From: CAIZGX01 sp044239865 | GTDB lineage: Bacteria > Bacteroidota > Bacteroidia > Flavobacteriales_D > Sanyastnellaceae | Length of the DNA stretch: 64,000 bases | NCBI GenBank assembly: GCA_044239865.1 | Contig: JBIIAO010000004.1 | Coordinates: forward strand, 186,001-250,000 | Reading direction: 5' to 3' | Shown: piece by piece, positions 1 through 7,727 of the stretch | Numbering within the stretch: the first letter of the stretch is position 1 | How the letters are laid out: every line of letters starts with the position of its first letter | Translations under genes and position numbers: made by a program | Notes under the pieces: model-generated | Told to the model about the DNA's origin: nothing | Seen by the model: the letters and a program-made list of their open reading frames with translations, nothing else | Database searches by the model: none

Positions 1-197
1 ACTCCGTCAGCTAATGCATACAACGTGTGGTCTTTTCCAACCCCAACGTTTAAACCTGCATTGTGACGAGTACCACGCTGACGAATGATAATATTACCAG
101 CAACACATACTTGTCCGCCAAATAATTTTACACCTAAGCGTTTACTTTCTGAATCACGGCCGTTTTTCGACGAACCGACACCTTTCTTGTGAGCCAT
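1..197 (-). CDS. rpmA: 50S ribosomal protein L27, 3' part missing
   Basis: The minus strand read from the ATG at 197 begins MAHKKGVGSSKNGRDSESKR and continues with LGVKLFGGQ and RQRGTRHNAG, which is the classical L27 N-terminus. L27 sits at the peptidyl transferase centre of the large ribosomal subunit. The gene runs off the left edge, so about 65 codons are visible and the C-terminus is missing. It lies 19 bp behind rplU and is surely co-transcribed with it, the usual arrangement in bacteria. There is no N-terminal extension of the kind cleaved in Firmicutes L27. Confidence 0.97.
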   Translation of the reverse strand, partial: MAHKKGVGSSKNGRDSESKRLGVKLFGGQVCVAGNIIIRQRGTRHNAGLNVGVGKDHTLYALADG

Positions 198-216
198 TGT
201 CTTTTAGTATTAGGGG

Positions 217-525
217 TTAACCAATGTTTTCAATTACAATTTCAGTCAAATAAGCACGGAAACCGTTCTTCTTTTGATAGCCTTTACGGCGTTTCTTTTT
301 GAAGATAATTACTTTATCTCCTTTAAGGTGATTCACTACGCGTGCGGTGACCTTAACACCTTCTACAGCTGGGGCGCCAACAGTGATCGAACCGTTATCA
401 TCAGTCAAAAGAACGTGGTTGAATTCAACCTGTGTTCCTTCTTCGTTTTGAAGACGATTAACGAAGATCTGCTGATCTTTTTGTACTTTGTACTGATGCC
501 CTGCTATTTCAACAATTGCGTACAT
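217..525 (-). CDS. rplU: 50S ribosomal protein L21
   Basis: This is a 102-residue protein of normal L21 length. It starts MYAIVEIAGHQYKVQKDQ and carries the conserved basic C-terminal stretch FKKKRRKGYQKKNGFR. L21 binds 23S rRNA in the large ribosomal subunit. It is the first gene of the rplU-rpmA pair, with a near-perfect Bacteroidota promoter about 40-70 bp upstream of the start codon. No Shine-Dalgarno sequence precedes the ATG; the leader is A/U-rich. Confidence 0.98.
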   Translation of the reverse strand: MYAIVEIAGHQYKVQKDQQIFVNRLQNEEGTQVEFNHVLLTDDNGSITVGAPAVEGVKVTARVVNHLKGDKVIIFKKKRRKGYQKKNGFRAYLTEIVIENIG

Positions 526-565
526 AACGTTAATTTTTAATTAGTTTTTCCCGATTAAGGGGGTG

Positions 566-595
566 CAAATATACACATTGTTTGTTTGAAAACAA
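566..595 (-). promoter_or_regulatory. promoter of rplU-rpmA
   Basis: On the minus strand there is TTG (593-595), a 19-nt spacer and TATATTTG (566-573). This matches the Bacteroidota primary sigma consensus of TTG at -33 and TAnnTTTG at -7. The predicted transcript start is about 35 nt before the rplU ATG. The call rests on consensus match and position only. Confidence 0.8.
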
Positions 596-610
596 TATAT
601 TTTTTAAGAT

Positions 611-717
611 TCCCTTTGGGACATATCCCTTTGGGACATATCCCTTTGGGATGTATCCACTTCGTGGACTAATCCCTTCGGGATGTATCCGCTATGCGGA
701 CTTATCCACTTCGTGGA
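611..717. repeat. array of seven mini-hairpins with changing stems
   Basis: Seven short palindromes stand 15-17 nt apart. The arms are CCC/GGG (three copies at 612-650), CCAC/GTGG (657-667), CCC/GGG (674-682), CCGC/GCGG (689-699) and CCAC/GTGG (706-716). Each has a 3-nt loop (TTT, TTC or TAT), a flanking T...A pair and an A/T linker. The stem sequence changes while complementarity is kept. An eighth similar unit (GCC TTC GGC, 724-732) overlaps the last codons of the transporter gene. The array lies in the 3' region of that operon and just upstream of the rplU promoter, so it may act in termination or 3'-end stability. That role is inference. Confidence 0.8.
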
Positions 718-719
718 CT

Positions 720-1625
720 TTACGCCTTCGGCTGTTTATTCACCAAATAAATCCCCGTAAGAATAATCCCAGCAAAAGCGCCGTGAAGCAACGTGAACGG
801 CTCGCCGTCATATACGCCCCAGAGGATTGCCACTATTGGAATGAGGTAGGTGATGGAAGATGCAGCAAGTGCTCCAACTTTCTGAGTAAAGCGAAAGAAT
901 AGGATATTTCCAAGTGCGGTTCCCAAAATGGCCAAAGTGGCTATAAATCCCAAGCTTCGCCATCCGTATGTGTTGGTTTGAAGAATTTCGAACGTTCCGT
1001 CGGTGCCAATGAGTATCCAACATGGAATACCAGCTACCAACAACGAAAAGGCAGAAATAGCGAATGAAGGCACTCCATGCAATTTGCTGTGAATCGTGTT
1101 CACGCTAAATCCATAGCTTATCGTAGCTAAGACAATAAGCATGCTGTACGCCATGTTCTTCGAATCGCCCAATCCGCGGAGGCTAATGAGGCAAACCGCG
1201 CCGATAAGTCCAAGGGAGACTCCCACAATTTGCATTTTCCGAACCGACTTTTTGAAAACGAAGTATCCGACAATGAGCGTGAAGAGCGGAGTTAGCGCAT
1301 TCAAAATACCAGACATGCTCGAGTGCAAGAACATTTGCGAGTTCGTGAAAAGGAAAGCCGGAATACCGCTTCCCAATAGTCCAACCACGATGTACCACCA
1401 AATGAGTTCACGTTTCAACCAGCGTTTAAAAATGAAGGCAAAAGGAAGCATGACCAGAGACGCAATGCCCAATCTTAAAGCAGCAACTTGATTCGGTGAA
1501 AAGACAGGAACCTGAATGCCGTTGGCGTCGAAGGCAAACATACCGCGCTTCATAAGAATGAAGGAGCTGCCCCAGATTATTGCTAAAATAACAATAACAG
1601 GAAGGCTACGCCAATTGCCTTTCAT
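720..1625 (-). CDS. EamA/DMT-superfamily transporter
   Basis: This 301-residue protein has about ten hydrophobic segments in two EamA repeats, roughly residues 5-145 and 155-295. Recognisable family features are IWGSSFILMKRG near the N-terminus and the conserved small-residue helix LLGSGIPAFLF. Members of this drug/metabolite transporter superfamily export amino acids, nucleosides or other small metabolites; the substrate cannot be read from the sequence. It is the last gene of a three-gene operon behind a T9SS cargo protein (3-bp gap) and glutaryl-CoA dehydrogenase. Its stop codon sits at the edge of the hairpin array. Confidence 0.88.
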   Translation of the reverse strand: MKGNWRSLPVIVILAIIWGSSFILMKRGMFAFDANGIQVPVFSPNQVAALRLGIASLVMLPFAFIFKRWLKRELIWWYIVVGLLGSGIPAFLFTNSQMFLHSSMSGILNALTPLFTLIVGYFVFKKSVRKMQIVGVSLGLIGAVCLISLRGLGDSKNMAYSMLIVLATISYGFSVNTIHSKLHGVPSFAISAFSLLVAGIPCWILIGTDGTFEILQTNTYGWRSLGFIATLAILGTALGNILFFRFTQKVGALAASSITYLIPIVAILWGVYDGEPFTLLHGAFAGIILTGIYLVNKQPKA

Positions 1626-1628
1626 GAA

Positions 1629-2624
1629 TTAATTCTTAATGAAGGATGTGCAAGTGCCGTTGATGCGAAGCAAGTAAAATCCAGAAGCTAGTTCATTTGT
1701 TTGGATTGAATTTCTTCCGAAGGATAACGTTTCCACTTGAATGATTTTCCCTTCTGAAGAAAGTATTTGCGCAACAACCAATTCTTGTGTTGGATTGAAA
1801 ACATTCAGCAATCCGCTTGTAGGATTCGGATACACATCGAAAGTAGCAAGGCTATTTTCTTCAACGCCAACGAAGGTCGGCGCAAAGCGGTAAACAGTGC
1901 CTTCAGCAGGCTCTCCATTCAACAAAGCGTATGATGGAATTCCTTGGGCTCCAAGAATTTCAGCTGTGGTAAGTGTCGTGATTGTTGGCGCATCGGTATT
2001 TCCTGACACACTGTAAAATCCGTCCCAATCGAATCCTGTATTTTGATTCAAGTTCTCCAAGAAAGCTGCCGCTGGCGCGCCGAACATATGGATCATACTT
2101 GCATTCGTAATATTGCTTGATCCGTAATGGTATTCGAAAATGTTTGAATTTTCATACAACCACAATTGGAAAGAAGTGGTATTGGTGTAGGTGCCATTGG
2201 CCGCCCAATCTTCGTAGAAACCTACATTTAACCATTCAATTTTGCAGATTTGAAATCCAGGAGGTCCTTCAACCACATAGCTAACTGGACTTACTAACGT
2301 GTCGTTATCGGCATTTGCGATATCATCGAAGTAAGGAAGGAAAATATCGCTCAACGAATCGTCTTGAATTCCATACACTGTCGTTCCAAGCTCGCCAACG
2401 TAAAGTGTAGTTATGGTATCATTGGCAGTATAGAAGGTGAACCCCAATGGAACAGTCCATGTCGGATCATCCCAAATCTGTCCACCGTCAAGCGAGGTCG
2501 CTTCCTCTAATGGAGTGAATGTGCTGCTGTAATTGGTGAATACATAATGAGGACCAGCCGCTTGTTGAGCAAAAACCCCAGCCGAAGCCAGGGTTAGTAT
2601 AAATGCAAGTATGTTATTTTTCAT
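1629..2624 (-). CDS. T9SS type A sorting domain protein, secreted, function unknown
   Basis: The 331-residue protein has a signal peptide (MKNNILAFILTLASAGVFAQ). Its C-terminal domain of about 75 residues begins FDVYPNPTSGLLNVFNP and ends GFYLLRINGTCTSFIKN, the hallmark of T9SS type A cargo, which the T9SS translocates across the outer membrane. The middle part has no domain I recognise. It is rich in aromatic residues, N and T, as in a beta-sandwich. I start at the ATG at 2624 rather than 2642 because the signal peptide then begins with MKNN and no longer overlaps the upstream acyl-CoA dehydrogenase gene. Confidence 0.85.
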   Translation of the reverse strand: MKNNILAFILTLASAGVFAQQAAGPHYVFTNYSSTFTPLEEATSLDGGQIWDDPTWTVPLGFTFYTANDTITTLYVGELGTTVYGIQDDSLSDIFLPYFDDIANADNDTLVSPVSYVVEGPPGFQICKIEWLNVGFYEDWAANGTYTNTTSFQLWLYENSNIFEYHYGSSNITNASMIHMFGAPAAAFLENLNQNTGFDWDGFYSVSGNTDAPTITTLTTAEILGAQGIPSYALLNGEPAEGTVYRFAPTFVGVEENSLATFDVYPNPTSGLLNVFNPTQELVVAQILSSEGKIIQVETLSFGRNSIQTNELASGFYLLRINGTCTSFIKN

Positions 2625-2628
2625 AAAA

Positions 2629-3807
2629 TTATTTGAATGCATCGAATCCAGTTACATCCATTCCTGTAATTAACAAGTGAATGTCGTGCGTTCCTTCGTA
2701 AGTAATTACAGATTCAAGGTTCATCATGTGACGCATGATTGGATATTCTCCTGTGATACCCATTCCGCCTAGCATTTGACGAGCGTTGCTTGCAACTGTT
2801 TTCGCCATGTCTACGTTGTTACGTTTTGCCATAGAGATCATTGCGCTTGTTGCGCGTCCTTCATTACGAAGTTGACCGAGACGAAGCGTAAGCAACTGTG
2901 CCTTGGTGATTTCAGTAATCATCTCTGCCAATTTCTTTTGTTGCAATTGGAATGCACCGATAGGCTTGCCGAACTGCATACGTTCTTGTGAATAACGAAG
3001 AGCAACATCATAGCAGTCTAATGCTGCACCAATGGCACCCCAAGCAATTCCGTAACGCGCACTGTCTAAACAAGAGAGTGGTCCGCCCAATCCTGAACGT
3101 CCAGGTAGAAGATTTTCTTTCGGAACTTTTACGTTATCGAAAATCAACTCACCGGTATCGCTTGCGCGAAGGCTCCACTTGCCGTGCATAGTAGGAGTTG
3201 AAAATCCTTCCATTCCTCTTTCTACAATAATTCCATGAATACGTCCTTCTTCGTTTTTCGCCCAAACAACTGCCACTTGAGCGAATGGAGCGTTAGAGAT
3301 CCACATTTTCGCACCGTTCAATAAATAATGGTCGCCCATGTCTTTGAAGTTGGTGGTCATTCCACCCGGGTTTGAACCGTGGTCTGGTTCAGTTAATCCG
3401 AAGCAACCGATCCATTCGCCAGAGGCCAATTTCGGTAAGAACTTCATACGTTGTTCTTCAGAACCGTATTTCCAAATCGGATACATCACTAAAGATGATT
3501 GAACCGATGCAGTAGAACGAAGACCGCTATCGCAGCGCTCCAACTCTTGCATAATAAGTCCGTATGCAATATGATCTAATCCAGCTCCGCCGTATTCTTC
3601 TGGGATATAAGGTCCGAAGGCACCAATGCTGGCTAAGCCTGGTATAAGGTGTTGAGGAAATTTACAATTTTCAGCAGCCTCTTCAATGATTGGAGAAACT
3701 TCTTTTTTTACCCACTCACGTGCTGCATCGCGAATCAATTTGTGCTCGTCGGTAAGCAGCTCATCCATTAAATAATAATCGTGTCCTTGGTATTGGTCTG
3801 TACGCAT
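2629..3807 (-). CDS. gcdH: glutaryl-CoA dehydrogenase (acyl-CoA dehydrogenase family)
   Basis: The 392-residue protein has the full acyl-CoA dehydrogenase fold. Diagnostic for the glutaryl-CoA branch are RSTASVQSSLVMYPI around residue 98, CFGLTEPDHGSNPGGM near 155, and the catalytic-base motif YEGTHDIH at 370-377 with Glu371. The enzyme converts glutaryl-CoA to crotonyl-CoA and CO2 with FAD in lysine and tryptophan breakdown. It is first in an operon with a T9SS cargo protein and an EamA transporter, which have no obvious pathway link. A promoter lies just upstream, next to the rnhA stop codon. Other short-chain acyl-CoA dehydrogenases are the alternative call, but the motifs favour GCDH. Confidence 0.9.
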   Translation of the reverse strand: MRTDQYQGHDYYLMDELLTDEHKLIRDAAREWVKKEVSPIIEEAAENCKFPQHLIPGLASIGAFGPYIPEEYGGAGLDHIAYGLIMQELERCDSGLRSTASVQSSLVMYPIWKYGSEEQRMKFLPKLASGEWIGCFGLTEPDHGSNPGGMTTNFKDMGDHYLLNGAKMWISNAPFAQVAVVWAKNEEGRIHGIIVERGMEGFSTPTMHGKWSLRASDTGELIFDNVKVPKENLLPGRSGLGGPLSCLDSARYGIAWGAIGAALDCYDVALRYSQERMQFGKPIGAFQLQQKKLAEMITEITKAQLLTLRLGQLRNEGRATSAMISMAKRNNVDMAKTVASNARQMLGGMGITGEYPIMRHMMNLESVITYEGTHDIHLLITGMDVTGFDAFK

Positions 3808-3824
3808 GGTTTCAAAAGTTTGGG

Positions 3825-3852
3825 CAAATATAGTAGTGATTAGCTAAAACAA
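3825..3852 (-). promoter_or_regulatory. promoter of the gcdH operon
   Basis: On the minus strand TTG (3850-3852), a 17-nt spacer and TATATTTG (3825-3832) match the Bacteroidota consensus. The -33 element touches the stop codon of the upstream gene rnhA. The start codon follows about 18 nt after the -7 element, so the leader would be very short. Confidence 0.7.
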
Positions 3853-4317
3853 TTAATTATCTGAAGCATTCCGCTCATACCAATCATCGGCAGGAAGATT
3901 TCTTCCGGAACTTGCCGCGACAGCCAATTCGTCGCAAATCTCATTGTATTTATTTCCAGCGTGTCCCTTTACCCAAACGAATTTCACATTGTGCTTGGAA
4001 GCCACAGCCATGTATCGTTTCCATAGATCGGGATTCTTCACATTCTTCCATCCGCGCTTCACCCAACCGGCAATCCACTTCTTTTCTACAGAGTCTACAA
4101 CATATTTTGAATCGCTGTAAATGGTAACCGGACTGTTATCGAATTTCAATAATTCCAATGCAGCGCATACAGCCATAAGCTCCATGCGGTTGTTGGTGGT
4201 GAGGCGAAAGCCCTCAGAAATTTCTTTGTGGAATTTTCCTGCCATAAGCACTGCTCCGTATCCGCCTGGACCGGGATTGCCTTTCGCCGCGCCGTCTGTG
4301 TAAATCGTAATCTCCAT
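3853..4317 (-). CDS. rnhA: ribonuclease HI
   Basis: The 154-residue protein is a complete RNase HI that cleaves the RNA strand of RNA-DNA hybrids. The catalytic carboxylates are visible: Asp8 in YTDGAAKGNPGPGG, Glu46 in NNRMEL, Asp69 in YSDSKYV and Asp129 in NEICDELA. His119 in KGHAGN is also present. The basic handle region (KRGWKNVKNPDLWKR) is intact. It is the last gene of a minus-strand operon and its start codon overlaps the stop codon of udk, which suggests translational coupling. Confidence 0.97.
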   Translation of the reverse strand: MEITIYTDGAAKGNPGPGGYGAVLMAGKFHKEISEGFRLTTNNRMELMAVCAALELLKFDNSPVTIYSDSKYVVDSVEKKWIAGWVKRGWKNVKNPDLWKRYMAVASKHNVKFVWVKGHAGNKYNEICDELAVAASSGRNLPADDWYERNASDN

Positions 4318-4925
4318 TAATAGCCGAGGAGTTTTACCAAACGATCAATTTCGCTCTCAATGGGCTTGGTGCTGTCAATGATTAAATCGCAACGGTCAAT
4401 GAAGGGTTCGAGATATTCAATCTCTGCTGGACGAACGTGATTGTCCCACTGATAACGAACTTCATGTTCTGGATAGCCGCGTTGCCCAAGGTCACGATTG
4501 ATGCGTCTTTCCAAACGCAAATCAACAGGAGCATCTAAGTAAATTTTATGATGAAGTATTTCGAAAATTTCGCTGTAATGAAAAACAAACAATCCCTCCA
4601 TCACAACAATGGGTGCCGGTTGAATGGTCATCTTCTGCGGTTCCCATGCTGGATTGTTAAAGTTGTATTCCAAAAACTCAATCGCATTTCCATTCAACAA
4701 TTGATTCATGTCATGAATCAATCTTTCTCTTTCAATTCCCGTTGGAAGATCATAATTCACCCAGCCGTTCTCATCTCTGTGTTGCTCTATTTGCGGCTTA
4801 TAATAATTGTCCTGAGAGACAAGGGCGAGATGTTCGGCTGGAATTCGTTCCTTCAATCCACTTAAAAAAGTCGTCTTGCCCGATCCGCTTCCGCCTGAAA
4901 TTCCAATAATTTTTACTTGACTCAT
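4317..4925 (-). CDS. udk: uridine kinase
   Basis: The 202-residue protein has Walker A motif GGSGSGKT at residues 11-18. It also shows the uridine kinase signatures SQDNYYKP, NYDLPTGIERE, VVMEGLFVFHY and DAPVDLRLERRINRD. It phosphorylates uridine and cytidine in pyrimidine salvage. It overlaps the end of the von Willebrand A gene by 4 bp and the start of rnhA by 1 bp, so the three are tightly coupled in one operon. Length and motifs are normal for the family. Confidence 0.95.
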   Translation of the reverse strand: MSQVKIIGISGGSGSGKTTFLSGLKERIPAEHLALVSQDNYYKPQIEQHRDENGWVNYDLPTGIERERLIHDMNQLLNGNAIEFLEYNFNNPAWEPQKMTIQPAPIVVMEGLFVFHYSEIFEILHHKIYLDAPVDLRLERRINRDLGQRGYPEHEVRYQWDNHVRPAEIEYLEPFIDRCDLIIDSTKPIESEIDRLVKLLGY

Positions 4926-6250
4926 TTTTTCGATTGCTGCTTTATTAGTTCGAAAATTTTCGATTGTGCATCTTCTGCATTTTCAATGCAGAGAAAAGAA
5001 CCTTCTCCAAATTGAGAAATCTTTTCCAAATTTTCTTTCGCGAATTTACTTCCTTTCACCACAATTACGGTCGTGTGAATTTTTTGTTTGCGCGCTAAAC
5101 GAACAAGCTTTTCAATGCGCTTTTCATCTTTGGGCTGAAAGGCACCGTCTGTTATAACATAGAGTTGATTGTTACCCGCGTCTATTTTCGATTTACGTAA
5201 CATACGGAAGGCGGCGTTGAATCCAGCCGTTCCGCTCGTCTGTCCATTCGGCTTCTTTCCTTCCAACAACAATCCAAGATCACTTACTTCATTTCCTTTT
5301 GTTGTATTCAAAAGCACTTTTGCCTTTTCGGAATAAGTTAGAACAGAGAGTTGATCTGATGAACGCATAACTCCCGATAGCGAAGAGAGCGCTTGCTGTG
5401 TCAAGGGCCATTTTTCTCCTTGCGCCATCGATCCGGAGATATCAATAAGAAACGAAATGTTATTCGGCACGAATTCTTTTTCACTGAAAGATTTGTTAAG
5501 ATCTGTTTCAGTGGTTACAACAGATGGAATTGAATCTATGGGCACAATTAAAGGAGGCGGAGGAACGATTTCTTTCTTTTCCAATTCAAAAATAAATCGA
5601 TGGTTGTGCAGATTAACTTGCGTGGTGATTGACTGCCCTAAATAACCTTCTTTTCCTGCATAGAGCGTGTAGTATCCGATCGGTATTTCAGCATTTACCT
5701 CACCGTCTTTATTAGTTTTTTTTGAAAGTTGAAGTTGGCGTTGTTCGAGAACTTCCACATCTGCATCGTGAATGGGTTTGCGTGTAACCTTGTCAATGAC
5801 CAAAACATCCAAAGAAAAATCGCCACAACAGGACGTGGGTTTCTCGTTGAAATGCGGACAAGGGAGGTCTTCATTTATGTTAACGTAGGTAACTTCAGCG
5901 TTAATGGTAAGCGGAATAGAAACGCTTTGTGAAGCGAAATAAACAGGAACAACTTCTTTGAATTTTCCTTTTTTTCTGGGGTTGAATTTAATTCGAATGA
6001 CTAGGCTGTCTCCGGGCTGCACGTCTTTGGTAGAATACAGCACTTGAAAGTTTATCGAAAAGTCTGCACGAAGTAAATGATCTGTTTTTGTTCCTTCATT
6101 CCAGATAACAATATCGCTTACACGCTCGGTATATTTCGTAAAGACTCCGTAGTTAACGTTTTGCTCGCTCCAACGCAATTGTGCGCTCGCTTGAAAGCAG
6201 AGAATCGTTGAAACAAAGAGTATAATTCTATTTATGTTGAAGTAATGCAT
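4922..6250 (-). CDS. exported von Willebrand A domain protein with Ig-like and carboxypeptidase-regulatory domains
   Basis: The 442-residue protein has a signal peptide (MHYFNINRIILFVSTILCFQ). It continues with an Ig-like domain resembling DUF1573/ASPM families (residues ~25-135, NVNYGVFTKYTERV) and a CarboxypepD-regulatory-like beta-sandwich (~155-225). A proline-rich linker leads to a C-terminal VWA domain (~270-440) with a complete MIDAS (DISGS, a GTAG threonine and TDG). VWA domains bind metal and protein ligands. I use the ATG at 6250, giving a clean signal peptide and a 23-bp overlap with the GH3 gene. A further in-frame ATG at 6301 would hide the signal peptide. It probably acts in the periplasm or at the surface; its partner is unknown. 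Confidence 0.8.
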   Translation of the reverse strand: MHYFNINRIILFVSTILCFQASAQLRWSEQNVNYGVFTKYTERVSDIVIWNEGTKTDHLLRADFSINFQVLYSTKDVQPGDSLVIRIKFNPRKKGKFKEVVPVYFASQSVSIPLTINAEVTYVNINEDLPCPHFNEKPTSCCGDFSLDVLVIDKVTRKPIHDADVEVLEQRQLQLSKKTNKDGEVNAEIPIGYYTLYAGKEGYLGQSITTQVNLHNHRFIFELEKKEIVPPPPLIVPIDSIPSVVTTETDLNKSFSEKEFVPNNISFLIDISGSMAQGEKWPLTQQALSSLSGVMRSSDQLSVLTYSEKAKVLLNTTKGNEVSDLGLLLEGKKPNGQTSGTAGFNAAFRMLRKSKIDAGNNQLYVITDGAFQPKDEKRIEKLVRLARKQKIHTTVIVVKGSKFAKENLEKISQFGEGSFLCIENAEDAQSKIFELIKQQSKK

Positions 6251-7724
6251 CGGCCAATTTTCGATCGTTCGCGAGTCGTGGAATTTTATTTTGACCTCCA
6301 AGTTTTCCTTCCGATTTCATATAGGCATTGAATGCTCCGTTTTTCACTGGAGTAATTTTCAGCTTTTGTAAAACGCTTCCAACAATGAGGTCTTTGTAGT
6401 AAACATTTTGTTCTTGCATTTTATTGTCCAGGAGTGCTTGAAGCACATTCAAATCAGGAACATCAACGTTGAATTCAATAATCCATTCGTGGTAGGGAAG
6501 TCCTTCCGAAGGCTGCACTTGCGGAGCAACATGAAATTCATTCACAGAAAAGTGAAGTTGCTGTAATGCGTCTGACATGGCTCGGTCTACTTCTTCACCA
6601 ATGACGTGTTCGCCAAAGGCGCTAGTGAAATGTTTAATTCTTCCCGTGACTAAAATGCGATACGGATTGAGCGAAACAAACTTCACAGTATCTCCTATGC
6701 TATACCCCCAAAGGCCAGCGTTGTTGCTGAGAATGAGTGCGTAGTTTACACCCAACTCCACTTCATGAAGGGCGTAACGTTTCGGATTTTCTGCGAAGTA
6801 TTCTTCTGCTTTAATGAATTCGAAATAGATTCCACTGTTCACGTTTAAACGCAAACCTTCTGCTTGTTGAGAGTCTTGATAGGCGAGGAATCCCTCGCTT
6901 GCCGGATATAATTCTATGGTAGGAATTTCTTCACCAATGAGCTCTGCAAATCGCGATTTATATGGAGCGAAATTCACTCCTCCGAAAACGAACAATTCGA
7001 AATTCGGGAAAATTTCTTTGATGGTTTGCTTGCCTGTTTTTTCAAGAAGCATTTCGAAATACATCTGCACCCAGCTAGGAATTCCGGAGATGAGACGCAT
7101 GTCTTGCTTGCATGTTTCTTCAACTATTCTATTGATCTTCGTTTCCCAATCTTCAATGCAATTGGTTGCGTATGAAGGCATGCGATTCTTTTGTAAATAC
7201 GCTGGAACGTGATTGGCAACAATGCCCGAAAGCCTTCCGTATGGAATGCCTGAGTCGAGTCTGTCTAATTCAGGACTTCCTTGAAGGAAAATCATTTTTC
7301 CATCTACAAATTTCGATTGCCCTGTTTCACCAATGTAGTTCAATAGTGCATTGCGCGCGGAACCGATGTGGTTGGGCAATGAAGCTTGTGTAAGCGGAAT
7401 GAATTTCGTTCCGCTAGTTGTTCCGGAAGTTTTACAGAAATATTTCGGCATGCCCGGCCACAAAACAGAAAGCTCTCCGGCCTTCGCGCGTTCCATATAC
7501 GGAACCAATTCCTCATAGTCGCGAACAGGCACCGCATGTGTCCATTCAGAATGACTTGAAATATTTTTGAAGTGGTGGTCATTTCCAAATGCAGTGTTAC
7601 TGGCTTCATGCAAGAGTTTTTTTAGAACGCTTTGTTGCAATTCTTGCGCGTGGTCATTTTCATTCAACAACGAAGTTCGTACTCGCTTTCCGAGCCAAAG
7701 ACTGGTACTTGACTTAATGGACAT
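6228..7724 (-). CDS. GH3-family acyl-adenylate-forming enzyme
   Basis: The 498-residue protein shows the GH3 fold known from plant auxin-conjugating enzymes and their bacterial relatives. It has the ATP-binding motif KTSGTTSGTKFIPLT near residue 97, YPASEGFLAYQD near 275, and the hinge/C-terminal motifs YSIGDTVKFVS and TGRIKHF. Plant members adenylate a carboxylic acid and join it to an amino acid; the bacterial substrate is unknown. Its position two genes after a phosphopantetheinyl transferase would fit a role with a carrier-bound acyl group, but that is inference. It lies 3 bp behind the T9SS cargo gene and overlaps the VWA gene. Confidence 0.88.
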   Translation of the reverse strand: MSIKSSTSLWLGKRVRTSLLNENDHAQELQQSVLKKLLHEASNTAFGNDHHFKNISSHSEWTHAVPVRDYEELVPYMERAKAGELSVLWPGMPKYFCKTSGTTSGTKFIPLTQASLPNHIGSARNALLNYIGETGQSKFVDGKMIFLQGSPELDRLDSGIPYGRLSGIVANHVPAYLQKNRMPSYATNCIEDWETKINRIVEETCKQDMRLISGIPSWVQMYFEMLLEKTGKQTIKEIFPNFELFVFGGVNFAPYKSRFAELIGEEIPTIELYPASEGFLAYQDSQQAEGLRLNVNSGIYFEFIKAEEYFAENPKRYALHEVELGVNYALILSNNAGLWGYSIGDTVKFVSLNPYRILVTGRIKHFTSAFGEHVIGEEVDRAMSDALQQLHFSVNEFHVAPQVQPSEGLPYHEWIIEFNVDVPDLNVLQALLDNKMQEQNVYYKDLIVGSVLQKLKITPVKNGAFNAYMKSEGKLGGQNKIPRLANDRKLADALLQHK

Positions 7725-7727
7725 ACC

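Noticed and set aside
611..717. CRISPR array
   Set aside because: Units are 15-17 bp palindromes without unique spacers, and no cas gene is near.
582..902. Plus-strand frame of 106 codons
   Set aside because: It reads through the hairpin array and then antisense to the EamA transporter gene.
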